64,000 nucleotides of DNA from Pseudomonadota bacterium. Its GTDB lineage: Bacteria; Pseudomonadota; Gammaproteobacteria; Steroidobacterales; JBCBZW01. The position numbers and the translations under genes are program-made. The stretch covers positions 1 to 64,000 of the forward strand of contig JBCCWS010000031.1 in NCBI GenBank assembly GCA_039193195.1, written 5' to 3'. Under the pieces are notes generated by a model. The model saw only the letters and a program-made list of their open reading frames with translations. It was not told the origin of the DNA and ran no database searches. Positions 47,678 through 56,266 of this stretch are shown in pieces; within the stretch, counting starts at the first letter, position 1; the number at the start of each line of letters is the position of its first letter.

Positions 47678-49526
47678 ATGGTAAGAGCGCCAATCGCCAG
47701 CATCTCCGATGACGATATGCCCGGGGTCCCCCGAGCAGATGAGGGTGTGGGCGGTACTCGCCGTGCGGTGCGGCGTGCTCTGCTCAGTGCCGGGGCTGGC
47801 TGGCTTGTGGGCGCTGGGGCCGTCCTCAGCACGGCGGCGACTGCGGGCCCTTTCCTAGCCGAGTTCGACCTGGCAACGCTGCTGCAGGAGAGCGGAGGCG
47901 ATGGCACCGACGGCATGGTGATCAACGGCGCCTACGCGAGTGATGGCCTGGGACGAGACGTCGCGACGGCCGATCTCAATGGCGATGGCATCGACGACAT
48001 TGTGGTGTCCTCCAGCAAGCTCGACCTCCTCGACACGGGGAGAACCCACGTGATCTTCGGGCGTCCATCGGGCGAGTTCCCAGCGGTCTTCGAGGTGCAA
48101 TCGCTCTATCCGGAGTCCGGCGGCGACGGCAGCGCGGGCTTCTCCATCCAGTCGCAGCTATCTGACTACACGGGTGAGTCCTTGGCCGGAGTGGGCGACG
48201 TAAACGGCGACGGCGTCGATGATCTCGCCCTCGGCGGGCGCTTCGCCCAAGATGTGCGCCTGGTTGGTGAAAGCTACGTGGTGTTCGGTCAAGACGCGGA
48301 TCTCGGCGGTTTCTTCCCGCCGGTGTTCTTCCTGCGTGATCTGCGGCCGGACCTGGAAATTGGTGGCGACGGATCGGCGGGGTTCATCTTCAGTGGCCTC
48401 GTTCCGGAAGACCGCTTGGGCTACCCCCTCGGTGGCGCGGGAGACATCAACGGAGACGGGCTGGACGATCTCATTGTGGCGGCGCCTGACACCACCCTGC
48501 AGACAGCATTGGAAGGCGTCGTGTTCACTCTCTTTGGTCGCGATACTGCTGCGGACGGCCTATTTCCCGCCCGCTTCAACTCGGTGCAGCTCCTGCCGTC
48601 CGCCGGTGGCACTGGCAACGAGGGTTTCGTCACCCGCGGCTCAGCGATCGGTGATCGTATTGGTTGGAGTATGGGCGGGGGTTTCGACCTGAATGCGGAT
48701 GGTCGGGACGATGTTCTGATCGGCAGCCTGAATCTGACCCCGGACCAAAGTGGAGGTGCGATCGTGCTGTTTGGTCGCTCCACCGAGGATACCTTCCCAC
48801 CGCGTTTTGACGCTGCTCGCCTATTGCTACCGTTCGGTGGAGACGGCACGCGCGGGTTGTTCATCGATGGTATCGCCCCTCAAGATGAGACCGGATCGGC
48901 GCTTGCGCCCGCGGGCGATGTGAATGGCGATGGCGTGGATGATGTCATCATCGCAGCAGACCGGGCGTCTCCGGGAGGACGTGCGCAGGCCGGCCGCGCC
49001 TACGTCGTTTTCGGGCGCAGGGGCATAGACCGTGAGCCCTTCCCCCATACTCGAACTCTCGCGTCTGCTCCCCGAATAGGGCGGTGACGGGCGCTTCGGC
49101 TTCGTTCTGAATGGGGTCGCCGCTGAGGATCTCACGGGCTTCAGCGTCGCCGGTGGCGTTGACGTCAACGGCGATGGCATTGGCGACCTTGTGATCTCCG
49201 CCCTGAACGGCAGTCCGCAGGGACGGGATCGCGCGGGTCAGGTGTTCGTGGTGTACGGTAGGGATGGGGCGTCACAGGGGCGTTTCCCGGCGCAGTTCGA
49301 ACTGGCACAGCTGCTCGCAAGAAACGGTGGAGATGGCGGCCAAGGCTTCGTCATTAACGGCGATGCCGCGTTACTGCAAGCAGGTCGCCAGATCGCCGTG
49401 GGCGATGTGAACGATGACGGTCTAGGAGATGTGCTGATCACCTCGCAGAGCGCTACACCCGACGAAGACCGGCCCGCTGCCGGCCGAACCTTTGTCCTCT
49501 ACGGTCGATCTCAGGAGGATCGATAG
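47678..49526 (+). pseudogene. FG-GAP beta-propeller protein, broken by frameshift and stop
   Basis: The first frame (47678-49087) encodes a signal-peptide-like start (RRALLSAGAGWLVGAGAVLS) and five FG-GAP blades with GGDGxxG turns and DVNGDGVDD-type loops. At about 49041-49046, a run of five C residues, the frame slips. The continuing frame reads ILELSRLLPE, then a TAG codon where its relatives have Asn, then GGDGRFGFVLNG and two further blades to a stop at 49526. At least two lesions, one frameshift and one nonsense change, argue for real decay rather than one sequencing error. The intact design would be a seven-blade propeller of about 615 residues, lacking the cysteine-rich tail of its upstream paralogue. 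The start could be the ATG at 47678 or 13 codons later; no clear ribosome site decides. Confidence 0.8.
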
Positions 49527-49915
49527 CCTCGCCGACCGGAGCGTACCTACGCCGACCGCCGCCAGCGTTGGAATCAGTAAGGTGTATCCCGCACCGGCGC
49601 CTATCCGATCTGATTGCGCATGAGATCGCCATGAACCACCCTGGGTGACGTACACCACGGGGCTTCGCCGGTGGTGCAAGGACCGCGGCGGGACGCGCGC
49701 TGCGCACCACTGGCCGATCGGCACGCTCACGGCCCCGCGATGATAGGCAGACAGCCGGAAGGGCACAGCGGCACAGGTGACGTCTACGTTGTCTACGTCG
49801 ACTCCTGGCAGAGGAGTTGGATGGAGACAATGGCTTTGCGATCGAAGGGGCTGATGACGGAAGTGCCGATGAAGACGCTGACTTGAATGGTGAGGCATCG
49901 TGAACATCGAAGATG
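49527..49915 (+). other. intergenic region without recognisable features
   Basis: Short open frames occur on both strands, but none has a ribosome site or recognisable product. The stretch lies between the decayed FG-GAP gene and the palindromic element, and may include degraded coding sequence. Confidence 0.4.
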
Positions 49916-50079
49916 CTAGTGTGCTGTCCCAGAAGTTCGTTGAAAAATACGCGGTTACTTTTCGTCCCTGAGTACGTTGCTCGTCCTCCCGTGGGGCCTG
50001 CCACGCTCGTCCTCGCGCCGCACCCAGGAACGAAGAGCCCCGTGCGTATCTTCAACGAACTTCTGGGACAGCACACTAG
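49916..50079. mobile_element. 164-bp palindromic MITE-like element
   Basis: The first 29 bases (from 49916, starting CTAGTGTGCTGTCCC) and the reverse complement of the last 29 (to 50079) are identical. Beyond them the inner parts also pair imperfectly up to the centre near 49998, so the whole element is one long inverted repeat with no coding capacity. The ends begin with CTAG, itself palindromic, so any short target duplication is hidden. The size, terminal repeats and lack of a gene fit a miniature inverted-repeat transposable element. A transcribed copy would form a long RNA hairpin. The parent transposon family is not identifiable by eye. Confidence 0.75.
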
Positions 50080-50540
50080 AGCTTTGTTTGGAGATCGCTT
50101 GCAGGCGCCTGGGCCGAGTGGGCAAACGGACGCATGTCAAGCTCAGTAGACAGGCGTGAGTGAGGATATGCCGGAAGGGTATGGCACGACGCACGTCGTG
50201 TTCAGCCGCTGGGCGCGGGTGCCGAGCCTGCGGGTGAACCTCACGCACTTCATGGGGTGCTAGCGTCGGCGAAAAGCGGCTCACTAGCTGCCCCACGTGG
50301 CGCCGCGTCAGCACGTGCTCGCGGTTTAGCCGTACGCAAACCCGGCAATCACCAAATGCCTTCCTGCGATTGCGCAGGGAGCCCCCGGAAGGCATGCGCT
50401 AGGGTTCTCTTGCGCACCTCTCCCTCCGCTGGTGTCACCAAAGCGCGCATGCAATGTGCGCTTTAGCCCCTTCGCTCACGTGGCCGGAGGCCGCAGACTC
50501 TCAACGACGTCCTAAGAACCATCGTCGGAGGAGCTACGTG
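50080..50540 (+). other. intergenic region, possible degraded mobile-element sequence
   Basis: About 460 bp without a convincing gene. Several frames are open for 60-140 codons in both directions, but none shows a known domain or a start with a ribosome site. Its position next to a MITE-like element makes degraded insertion-sequence DNA possible; nothing in the sequence proves it. Confidence 0.35.
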
Positions 50541-50939
50541 ATGAGGACTCGGCAATCCTGGGGCACCCTAGTGGGAATCATCGCTATCGCTGTTGCCACC
50601 GCCCAACCTCCACCTGGGCCGAGACCGCACGTACCGCCACCGGGGGTCCCTGGCGCCGCCGCACCGCCCGGCTATCCGATCGGGCAGCGGCTATACCGGC
50701 TGCCGTCCGGTCACGAGCAGGTGCGCCACGGCGGTCGGACATACGTCTTCTACGACGGTCACTTCTATGCCAGTGACGGTGATGAGTACGTCGCGATCGC
50801 GCCGCCCATGGGCGCAGTGGTTCCGCGGTTGCCATCCGAGGCGGAGCGAGTGGGGAATCTCTCACAGCGCGTCTATCGATTTCGAGGCGTGCATTATCGA
50901 CAGCTCAGTCGAGGGTTTCAGGTGATTGCAGCACCGTAA
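50541..50939 (+). CDS. DUF6515-like small exported protein
   Basis: A 132-residue protein. The ATG at 50541 is chosen over one at 50454 because GGAGGAG lies seven bases upstream and a signal-like hydrophobic segment follows at once (LVGIIAIAVATA). A Pro-rich spacer leads to a compact beta-rich domain with a regular aromatic pattern (GRTYVFYDGHFYASDGDEYV, then APPMGAVVPRLPSEAERV and YRFRGVHYRQ). This pattern matches the DUF6515 family of small periplasmic proteins, whose role is unknown. It stands alone, so the neighbours give no hint. Confidence 0.7.
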   Translation: MRTRQSWGTLVGIIAIAVATAQPPPGPRPHVPPPGVPGAAAPPGYPIGQRLYRLPSGHEQVRHGGRTYVFYDGHFYASDGDEYVAIAPPMGAVVPRLPSEAERVGNLSQRVYRFRGVHYRQLSRGFQVIAAP

Positions 50940-51235
50940 GTGGGGTCCAGCCCAGTGAGTAGGAAGGTTCGGCCCCCTTCGGTTTCGATGCATCGGCGGG
51001 AGCCGAGATTTGCGGCTAAATCGCCTCGGTCCGCGCGCCATGCGAACTTGCGCGCACGATGTGTGCGCCGGGGCGCCTGTCACGGGTGATCTCTCCGTGA
51101 GCTAATCGCAGGAATACCAGCGTCCGCGACAGCGGGTCCGAAATCAATCGATGTTCAGTTCAGTGGCCTCGCGCAGGACGGACGATCCGTACGGATCACC
51201 TGTGCAATCCACCCGACACTAAAGGACCAAGCGAG

Positions 51236-52300
51236 ATGACGAATGCGCTGCCAGTACGAAAGCCCCTCCTTCTGCTCCCGGCACTGGTGCTGAGCACTGG
51301 TGTCGTAGCCGCATTGACGGCAACGATTTCGGTTGCCAATGAGAATTACACCTGGACTGAGTTTTCCTACGAGCCTTACCCGTTCCCGGTCTACGCCGAA
51401 GACCTGGATCGCTACCCGGCAGCAACGCCACCTGCCGGCACGGTAAATCGCCATGGTGAAATCGAACACATTGGCGAAGGTGTCTTTGCAACGCATTGGT
51501 TTGTCGATGCCGATGGCCCGGTGTGGCATTTCGTGACGGCCGGTGATCCGTCCAAGGACGTCATTCTGTTTGTGCACGGCTACCCAGACACGTGGTATGC
51601 CTACAGCAAGGTCATGGCCAAACTGGCCGATGACTACCACATCATCGCCGTTGATACGCTCGGTTATGGCCAGTCGGACAAGCGACCCGAGATCGATGTG
51701 AGCTATGCCAGCGTTGCTGCGAGCCTGGTAACGTTGCTCGACAAGATTGGTGTTCGCGACTTCAATTTGATTGCGCACGACCGGGGCAGCATCGTGTCTG
51801 AGCGACTGCTCGCGATCGGTCGCATGAATCGACGCATTAAGGCATTCATGCGCATGCAGCAGTCATTCGACCAGCCGCACGGCCTACCGCGACCGCCGCA
51901 CGCGCAGATGGCGACCGCCGAATGGCAACGTCGCGAGGGCCTGATTAGGAGCATGTACGCGAGCAACTACGCCTCCGTCGAACTTCCGGAGGAGGAAATC
52001 GCGCGACTCGAATGGGAGTTTGGGTTCGAGGGCACAGCGGAGGCTGCCGCGCGCACGTTTGTCGGCACGAGCTTCGACATCGAGCGTGAGTTCCGTATGA
52101 AAAACGTGGTGCCCAAGATGACCATGCCAGTATTGTTCGTGCAGGGGTACAAAGACCCAGGTCAGAAGGCGGAAGAGTACTATCGGTCAGCCGAAGTGGT
52201 ACCGAACGGCCGGGTCGAGCTGATCGATACCAACCACTTTATGCACGCCGAAGATCCGGACTTGATTGCGAGGCTTGCTCGAGAGTTCTTCTCGCAGTAG
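51236..52300 (+). CDS. alpha/beta hydrolase of the epoxide hydrolase / haloalkane dehalogenase type
   Basis: A 354-residue protein with an N-terminal hydrophobic segment (residues 9-32), probably a signal peptide or membrane anchor. The catalytic plan of the Asp-nucleophile branch is visible: oxyanion motif HGYPDTW at 114-120, nucleophile Asp182 in AHDRGS, acid Asp307 in GYKDPG, and His334 in the TNHFMH segment. The cap region contains EEEIARLEWEFGF. Asp rather than Ser at the nucleophile elbow points to epoxide hydrolases or dehalogenases rather than esterases. The substrate cannot be told from sequence. It is not part of an operon. Its G+C is lower and its third positions more mixed than in the surrounding genes, which may mean a separate origin. 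Confidence 0.85.
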   Translation: MTNALPVRKPLLLLPALVLSTGVVAALTATISVANENYTWTEFSYEPYPFPVYAEDLDRYPAATPPAGTVNRHGEIEHIGEGVFATHWFVDADGPVWHFVTAGDPSKDVILFVHGYPDTWYAYSKVMAKLADDYHIIAVDTLGYGQSDKRPEIDVSYASVAASLVTLLDKIGVRDFNLIAHDRGSIVSERLLAIGRMNRRIKAFMRMQQSFDQPHGLPRPPHAQMATAEWQRREGLIRSMYASNYASVELPEEEIARLEWEFGFEGTAEAAARTFVGTSFDIEREFRMKNVVPKMTMPVLFVQGYKDPGQKAEEYYRSAEVVPNGRVELIDTNHFMHAEDPDLIARLAREFFSQ

Positions 52301-52304
52301 CTGC

Positions 52305-52328
52305 CAGCGCTACGCCCAGCGAGCGCTG
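52305..52328. terminator. hairpin between convergent genes, possible bidirectional terminator
   Basis: CAGCGCT (52305-52311) and AGCGCTG (52322-52328) form a perfect 7-bp stem with a 10-nt loop, five bases after the hydrolase stop, between it and the convergent coq7 gene. No T run follows on either strand, so termination is only suggested by position. Confidence 0.3.
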
Positions 52329-52395
52329 CGACTGCTCATCTCGAGCAACCGCTCGTGTCCGCCTCGGCGACGTCTCGCTGGAGTGAAGACTAGCT

Positions 52396-53010
52396 TCAGA
52401 TGGCGCGGGCCAGCTTGACGGCGGACGACGATCCCGCGCCGACCATCCAGCACCACAGGCGTATCAGTGGGGAGCGATCGGCGCCGGCTAAGGCGGCGGC
52501 TTCGTCCCGATGGTGGATCTCGTCGGCCTGGCAGTAGGTGATTAGATCACGCAGTGAGTGCAAGTCCCGGGCGGTTGCCGTTGAGCTCGCGCTGGCGAGC
52601 ATGGCGTCTATCTTGTCCACTTGCTCCTGATAGTGATGATCGACGAAGGTCTCCACCGCCTCGATGGTGGCGAACACAGCACGCTTGCCGAGTAGGGCAG
52701 GGAACCAGCCCGTTAGGAATCCCGCAACGTTCCAGATCGGGAGCAGGCGGCTGTGCAGACGCTTGGGGAAGACAGCGGATACGAGCTCGAGGTGTTCGCG
52801 CTCGGTGGCGATGTGCCGTTCCGCGAAGGCTCTTACCTCGGGATCGCGGGAGGCGGCGAGGATGCCCTGGTAGATCCGAACGGCGCCGGTCTCGCCCGCA
52901 TGGTCGGATCGTAAGTCGCCGATCAAGCAATCGGGAATACCGCTTGCCATTGAGGGTACGCCGGCCAAGCGGGAGGGGTTTCTGCCTAGGGGGTCGCTCA
53001 TGGTGCTCAT
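52396..53010 (-). CDS. coq7: Coq7-type demethoxyubiquinone hydroxylase (diiron)
   Basis: A 204-residue protein of the ferritin-like diiron Coq7 family, which hydroxylates 2-polyprenyl-3-methyl-6-methoxy-1,4-benzoquinone in ubiquinone biosynthesis at the inner membrane. All six expected metal ligands are present: Glu40 in DHAGETGA, Glu70 and His73 in TEREH, Glu120 in EAVETF, and Glu164 and His167 in ADEIHH. PIWNVAGFLTGWFPALLG is the usual hydrophobic membrane-binding stretch. ATG at 53010 or an in-frame ATG three codons later could both serve; no strong ribosome site separates them. It stands alone between the hydrolase and the hydrogenase operon, on the same strand as the latter but 256 nt beyond its end. 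Confidence 0.93.
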   Translation of the reverse strand: MSTMSDPLGRNPSRLAGVPSMASGIPDCLIGDLRSDHAGETGAVRIYQGILAASRDPEVRAFAERHIATEREHLELVSAVFPKRLHSRLLPIWNVAGFLTGWFPALLGKRAVFATIEAVETFVDHHYQEQVDKIDAMLASASSTATARDLHSLRDLITYCQADEIHHRDEAAALAGADRSPLIRLWCWMVGAGSSSAVKLARAI

Positions 53011-53266
53011 GGCGCAGTGTTCGCCGCGTCAGCATGGGGCGATTCAGTCGAGAGTTCGCCAGCGTGATGATCGTCGCATTTTCCGACGGGGCTGTGCCTA
53101 TCCCCGCATTCAGTGTCGCGCATCCCTTATGCCACGACGATTTCCACACGGTAGTCACGCCGCACAGACCGGTGATCGCTGGCGAGGTGCACAGAGCGAC
53201 TCTACTCGATCTGCGCAATGGCAATCCCAACCGCGCAGCCGTGGACGCTCGCCGCCGTACCAACCG

Positions 53267-53977
53267 CTAGGCCGGCCAAGCACCGGCGAGCAGCATACCG
53301 CCCAGGCTTACGTTGAGGAGTACGACGACGGCTTGGGCGCCGCGATGCAAGTGTGTAAGGCGATGTTCGGATCGGGTCAGAGGCACGGCGATGACGGCCG
53401 ATAGCAGCGCCATGCCGAGTATCGAGCCAAGGGCGAACAACAGCATGTAGAGCAGGCCGTTCAACAGGGAGCCAGTGCTATCTAGGCACAGAATCACCAG
53501 GGCGGCCGAGCCGGCTAGTCCGTGCATTAGGCCGACCAGCAGCGCCCGCGCTGGAAAGCGCTCAGCTGGCGCATGGGAATGGGAGTGGCGCTGCGCGTCG
53601 TGAGTTTCCTTCGCGGCGCCCCGGTGGCTGTGGGCGTGAAAGTGCTGTATGCCGTCCTCGTGTCGGTGCGTGTGGAAGTGCACCCGCTCGGCGACTAGGC
53701 GGCGAGCTACGTCCAGGCCGAGACCGATGAGCATGATGCCCACGGCCGCTTCGAGCATGACCTCTACGCGCGGGGACACGCGGGTGCCAGCCACGACCAC
53801 GACGGTGCCGACGGTGAACAGGGTCAAGGTGTGACCGATGCCCCACACCACGCCCTGGCGCACGCTATGGGCCACCGACTTCGTCCCGACCACGAGTGAG
53901 GCGACCGCCGCTACATGGTCTGCATCGAGGGCGTGGCGCACCCCGATCAGAAAGCCGAGGATGAGTACCGTGATCAT
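53267..53977 (-). CDS. NiCoT/HoxN-like nickel (cobalt) permease
   Basis: A 236-residue membrane protein. The ATG at 53977 overlaps the hypB stop (ATGA); an upstream ATG at 54031 lies inside hypB. HALDADH at 15-21 in the first helix is the metal-selectivity signature of nickel/cobalt transporters. A second hydrophobic block follows, then a His-rich loop (HFHTHRHEDG, HFHAHSHRG and HSHSHA stretches) and further helices, six or seven in all. The loop probably collects nickel on the cytoplasmic side. As the last gene of the hyp operon, it supplies nickel for the [NiFe] site inserted by HypA and HypB. Confidence 0.9.
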   Translation of the reverse strand: MITVLILGFLIGVRHALDADHVAAVASLVVGTKSVAHSVRQGVVWGIGHTLTLFTVGTVVVVAGTRVSPRVEVMLEAAVGIMLIGLGLDVARRLVAERVHFHTHRHEDGIQHFHAHSHRGAAKETHDAQRHSHSHAPAERFPARALLVGLMHGLAGSAALVILCLDSTGSLLNGLLYMLLFALGSILGMALLSAVIAVPLTRSEHRLTHLHRGAQAVVVLLNVSLGGMLLAGAWPA

Positions 53978-54843
53978 CCATGTAACTCCGCGGCGGCTTC
54001 CTGCCCGATCTGCAGCTGCTGCCGTATCCACGCGTACCAGTCGGCCATACCCGCGCCGGTGGTGGCCGACACTTCGATCACGTGGATATCGGGATTGACC
54101 TCGCGGGCGGCGGCGATGGAGCGCGCCACGTCGAAGTTGAGGTAGGGGAGTAGGTCGACCTTGTTCAGCAGCATGACCTGTGAAGAACGGAACATGTGAG
54201 GGTATTTGAGCGGCTTGTCCTCACCTTCGGTCACGGACAGGATCGCGACGCGGGCACGCTCACCGAGATCGAACATCGCAGGACAGACGAGGTTGCCGAC
54301 GTTCTCGATCATGGCCAACGAGTTGCGCGGCGGGTCGAGTTGACGAAGTCCCTTGGCGATCATATCGGCTTCCAGATGGCAACCTGTGCCCGTATTGATC
54401 TGCACGACGCGGCACCCTGTCGCGCGGATCCGTTCGGCGTCGTTCACCGTCTCCTGGTCGCCTTCGATGACGCAGATCGGCACGCTGTCGTACAGCTCGC
54501 GAATCGTTCGCTCGAGCAGCGTGGTCTTGCCGGATCCCGGCGAGCTGACGAGATTCAGGGCGATGATGTTCTGCTCGCTCAACCACTCGCGGTTTTCGCG
54601 CGCGAGCTGGTCGTTCTTGCCCATGATGGCAGCTTCCAGCGCGTGGTTGGCGTGGTCCTGCGCGTGATCATGGGCGCGATCGTGATGGTGGTGATCATGA
54701 TCGTGTGAGTGGTCATGACCATGATGGTGGTGGTGCTCACCGCCGTGGGGCCGGGCGTGGCCATCGCGCAGCAGCACCTGACCGCTCTGCAAATCCGTAA
54801 CCGTGCCCTTCGCCGTCTTCGAGCAGCCGCAAGTTCCGCACAT
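53974..54843 (-). CDS. hypB: HypB, hydrogenase nickel-insertion GTPase
   Basis: A 289-residue protein. The N-terminal MCGTCGC is the high-affinity nickel-binding CxxCxC motif. Residues 33-67 are extremely His-rich (more than 15 His alternating with Asp), a nickel store seen in some HypB proteins. The GTPase domain has the P-loop SSPGSGKT at 100-107, a GTGCHLEADM segment carrying the Cys and His of the inter-subunit metal site, and an NKVDLL guanine-specificity motif. HypB works with HypA to deliver nickel to the hydrogenase large subunit. Its start overlaps the hypA stop by one base (TAATG), and its stop overlaps the permease start. Confidence 0.97.
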   Translation of the reverse strand: MCGTCGCSKTAKGTVTDLQSGQVLLRDGHARPHGGEHHHHHGHDHSHDHDHHHHDRAHDHAQDHANHALEAAIMGKNDQLARENREWLSEQNIIALNLVSSPGSGKTTLLERTIRELYDSVPICVIEGDQETVNDAERIRATGCRVVQINTGTGCHLEADMIAKGLRQLDPPRNSLAMIENVGNLVCPAMFDLGERARVAILSVTEGEDKPLKYPHMFRSSQVMLLNKVDLLPYLNFDVARSIAAAREVNPDIHVIEVSATTGAGMADWYAWIRQQLQIGQEAAAELHG

Positions 54844-55172
54844 TAGATCGTCTCCATTTCCTTGATCTTCATTTCTTCACCGGCGATACAGGCGATCTGC
54901 CTGCTGCCGCAAATGCACTGGCCGAAGGGCTTGTCGAGGGCGAACTCTCTGCCGCAGCGCTGACAGCGCCCACGTCCCGGTACTTCCTCTATTTCTAGCT
55001 GCGCCCCTTCCACCACCGTGTTCTTGGCGCAGATGTCAAAGCAGAAGCGAATGGCGTCCGGCATCACTGCGCTGAGGGCGCCGATCTGCAGCGCCACGCG
55101 GCTCACCTGAGACGCGCCCGCGTGGTCGCTCACGATGGCCACGATGTTGCGGGTGATGCCTAGCTCATGCAT
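54843..55172 (-). CDS. hypA: HypA, nickel metallochaperone
   Basis: A 109-residue protein beginning MHELGITRN; His2 and Glu3 are the classic nickel ligands, which fixes the start at 55172 rather than an upstream ATG at 55193. The zinc site has Cys70 and Cys73 (CQRC), then Cys86 and Cys88 (CIC). The second pair is spaced CxC instead of the usual CxxC, and another cysteine at 95 may substitute. The protein passes nickel to HypB and the hydrogenase large subunit. It lies 14 nt after hypE. Confidence 0.95.
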   Translation of the reverse strand: MHELGITRNIVAIVSDHAGASQVSRVALQIGALSAVMPDAIRFCFDICAKNTVVEGAQLEIEEVPGRGRCQRCGREFALDKPFGQCICGSRQIACIAGEEMKIKEMETI

Positions 55173-55186
55173 AGCGATGAATGGCC

Positions 55187-56266
55187 TTAGCAAATGCGAG
55201 GGAGTTGATCGCCGATCAGCACGTCGAGCACCCGATCGCCACCGAAGCCCGTCTCGAGAATCACGCGACCGGCGGGCGCCGGATGGACCTCGCCAACGAT
55301 CGCACTGTCCCTGCCCGCATGGTGGGCACGCATCGCCTCCAGCAGCGGCTGCGCTTGCGCGGCGGGTGCGATCGCCATCAGCTTGCCCTCGTTGGCCAGG
55401 TAGAGCGGATCGAGGCCGAGAATCTCACACATGCCGCGCACCGCATCGCGCACCGGCAGCGACCGTTCGTGTAGACGAATGGCAGTGTGGCTCGCTTGGG
55501 CAAACTCGTTCGCCACCGTAGCGACGCCGCCGCGGGTCGCGTCGCGCATGCAACGCAGATCCGGGCATGCGTTGAGCATCGTCTCGATCAGCCCGCTCAG
55601 CGGCTGGCAGTCGGACTCGATCGTGTTCTGCATGGCGTACTCGCCGCGCGCGTCCACGATGGCGGCGCCGTGATCGCCAAGCGCCCCGTTCACCAGCAGT
55701 ACGTCACCAGGACGGATCGTGCTCGCATGCAACTTGCGCCCTGCGGCTATCACGCCCACCCCCGCCGTGTTAATGAACAGTTTGTCGGCCGCGCCGCGGT
55801 GAACCACTTTGGTGTCGCCGGTCACGATAGCCACGCCCGCCGCATCCGCCGTTCGTTTCATAGACGCCACCACGCGTCGCAGCGCCTCTACCTCTAGCCC
55901 TTCCTCGATGATCATTCCGCAGGTGAGGTAGTGGGGCGTCGCGCCGGACACGGCGAGGTCATTCACGGTGCCGGTGATCGCCAGCTCGCCGATGTCGCCG
56001 CCGGGAAAAAATAGCGGGTCGACCACGTAGGAGTCCGTGGTGAACGCCAGTTGGTCACCGCCCTTGGCGATCGCATCCAGGGGCAGGCGTGCCTGATCGT
56101 CGAGCTCGTGCAGATGGGGATTGTCGAAGGTGCCCACGAACACGTCTTCGATGAGATCGCGCATCGCCTTGCCACCGGCGCCATGAGCGAGGGTGATTCG
56201 CTCTGCGTGGAGCGTGCGACGGGGGCGGGCGAATGGCGTGCCCTCCGCGAGGATAGAAGAACTCAT
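55187..56266 (-). CDS. hypE: HypE, hydrogenase maturation dehydratase
   Basis: A 359-residue protein. The ATG at 56266 overlaps the hypD stop (ATGA), and upstream in-frame starts lie inside hypD. The ATP-binding AIR-synthase-like fold shows AHGAGGKAMRDLI at the start, DSYVVDPLFFPGGDIGELA in the middle, and ATRGGVATVANEFA and GKLMAIAP later. It ends in the conserved Pro-Arg-Ile-Cys tail, whose terminal cysteine is carbamoylated by HypF and dehydrated to thiocyanate for the cyanide ligands of the [NiFe] site. All features look intact. Confidence 0.97.
   Translation of the reverse strand: MSSSILAEGTPFARPRRTLHAERITLAHGAGGKAMRDLIEDVFVGTFDNPHLHELDDQARLPLDAIAKGGDQLAFTTDSYVVDPLFFPGGDIGELAITGTVNDLAVSGATPHYLTCGMIIEEGLEVEALRRVVASMKRTADAAGVAIVTGDTKVVHRGAADKLFINTAGVGVIAAGRKLHASTIRPGDVLLVNGALGDHGAAIVDARGEYAMQNTIESDCQPLSGLIETMLNACPDLRCMRDATRGGVATVANEFAQASHTAIRLHERSLPVRDAVRGMCEILGLDPLYLANEGKLMAIAPAAQAQPLLEAMRAHHAGRDSAIVGEVHPAPAGRVILETGFGGDRVLDVLIGDQLPRIC

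Noticed and set aside
50080-50540. Insertion-sequence transposase remnant
   Set aside because: A 146-codon frame and shorter ones exist, but no transposase motif could be recognised, and no second pair of terminal repeats was seen.
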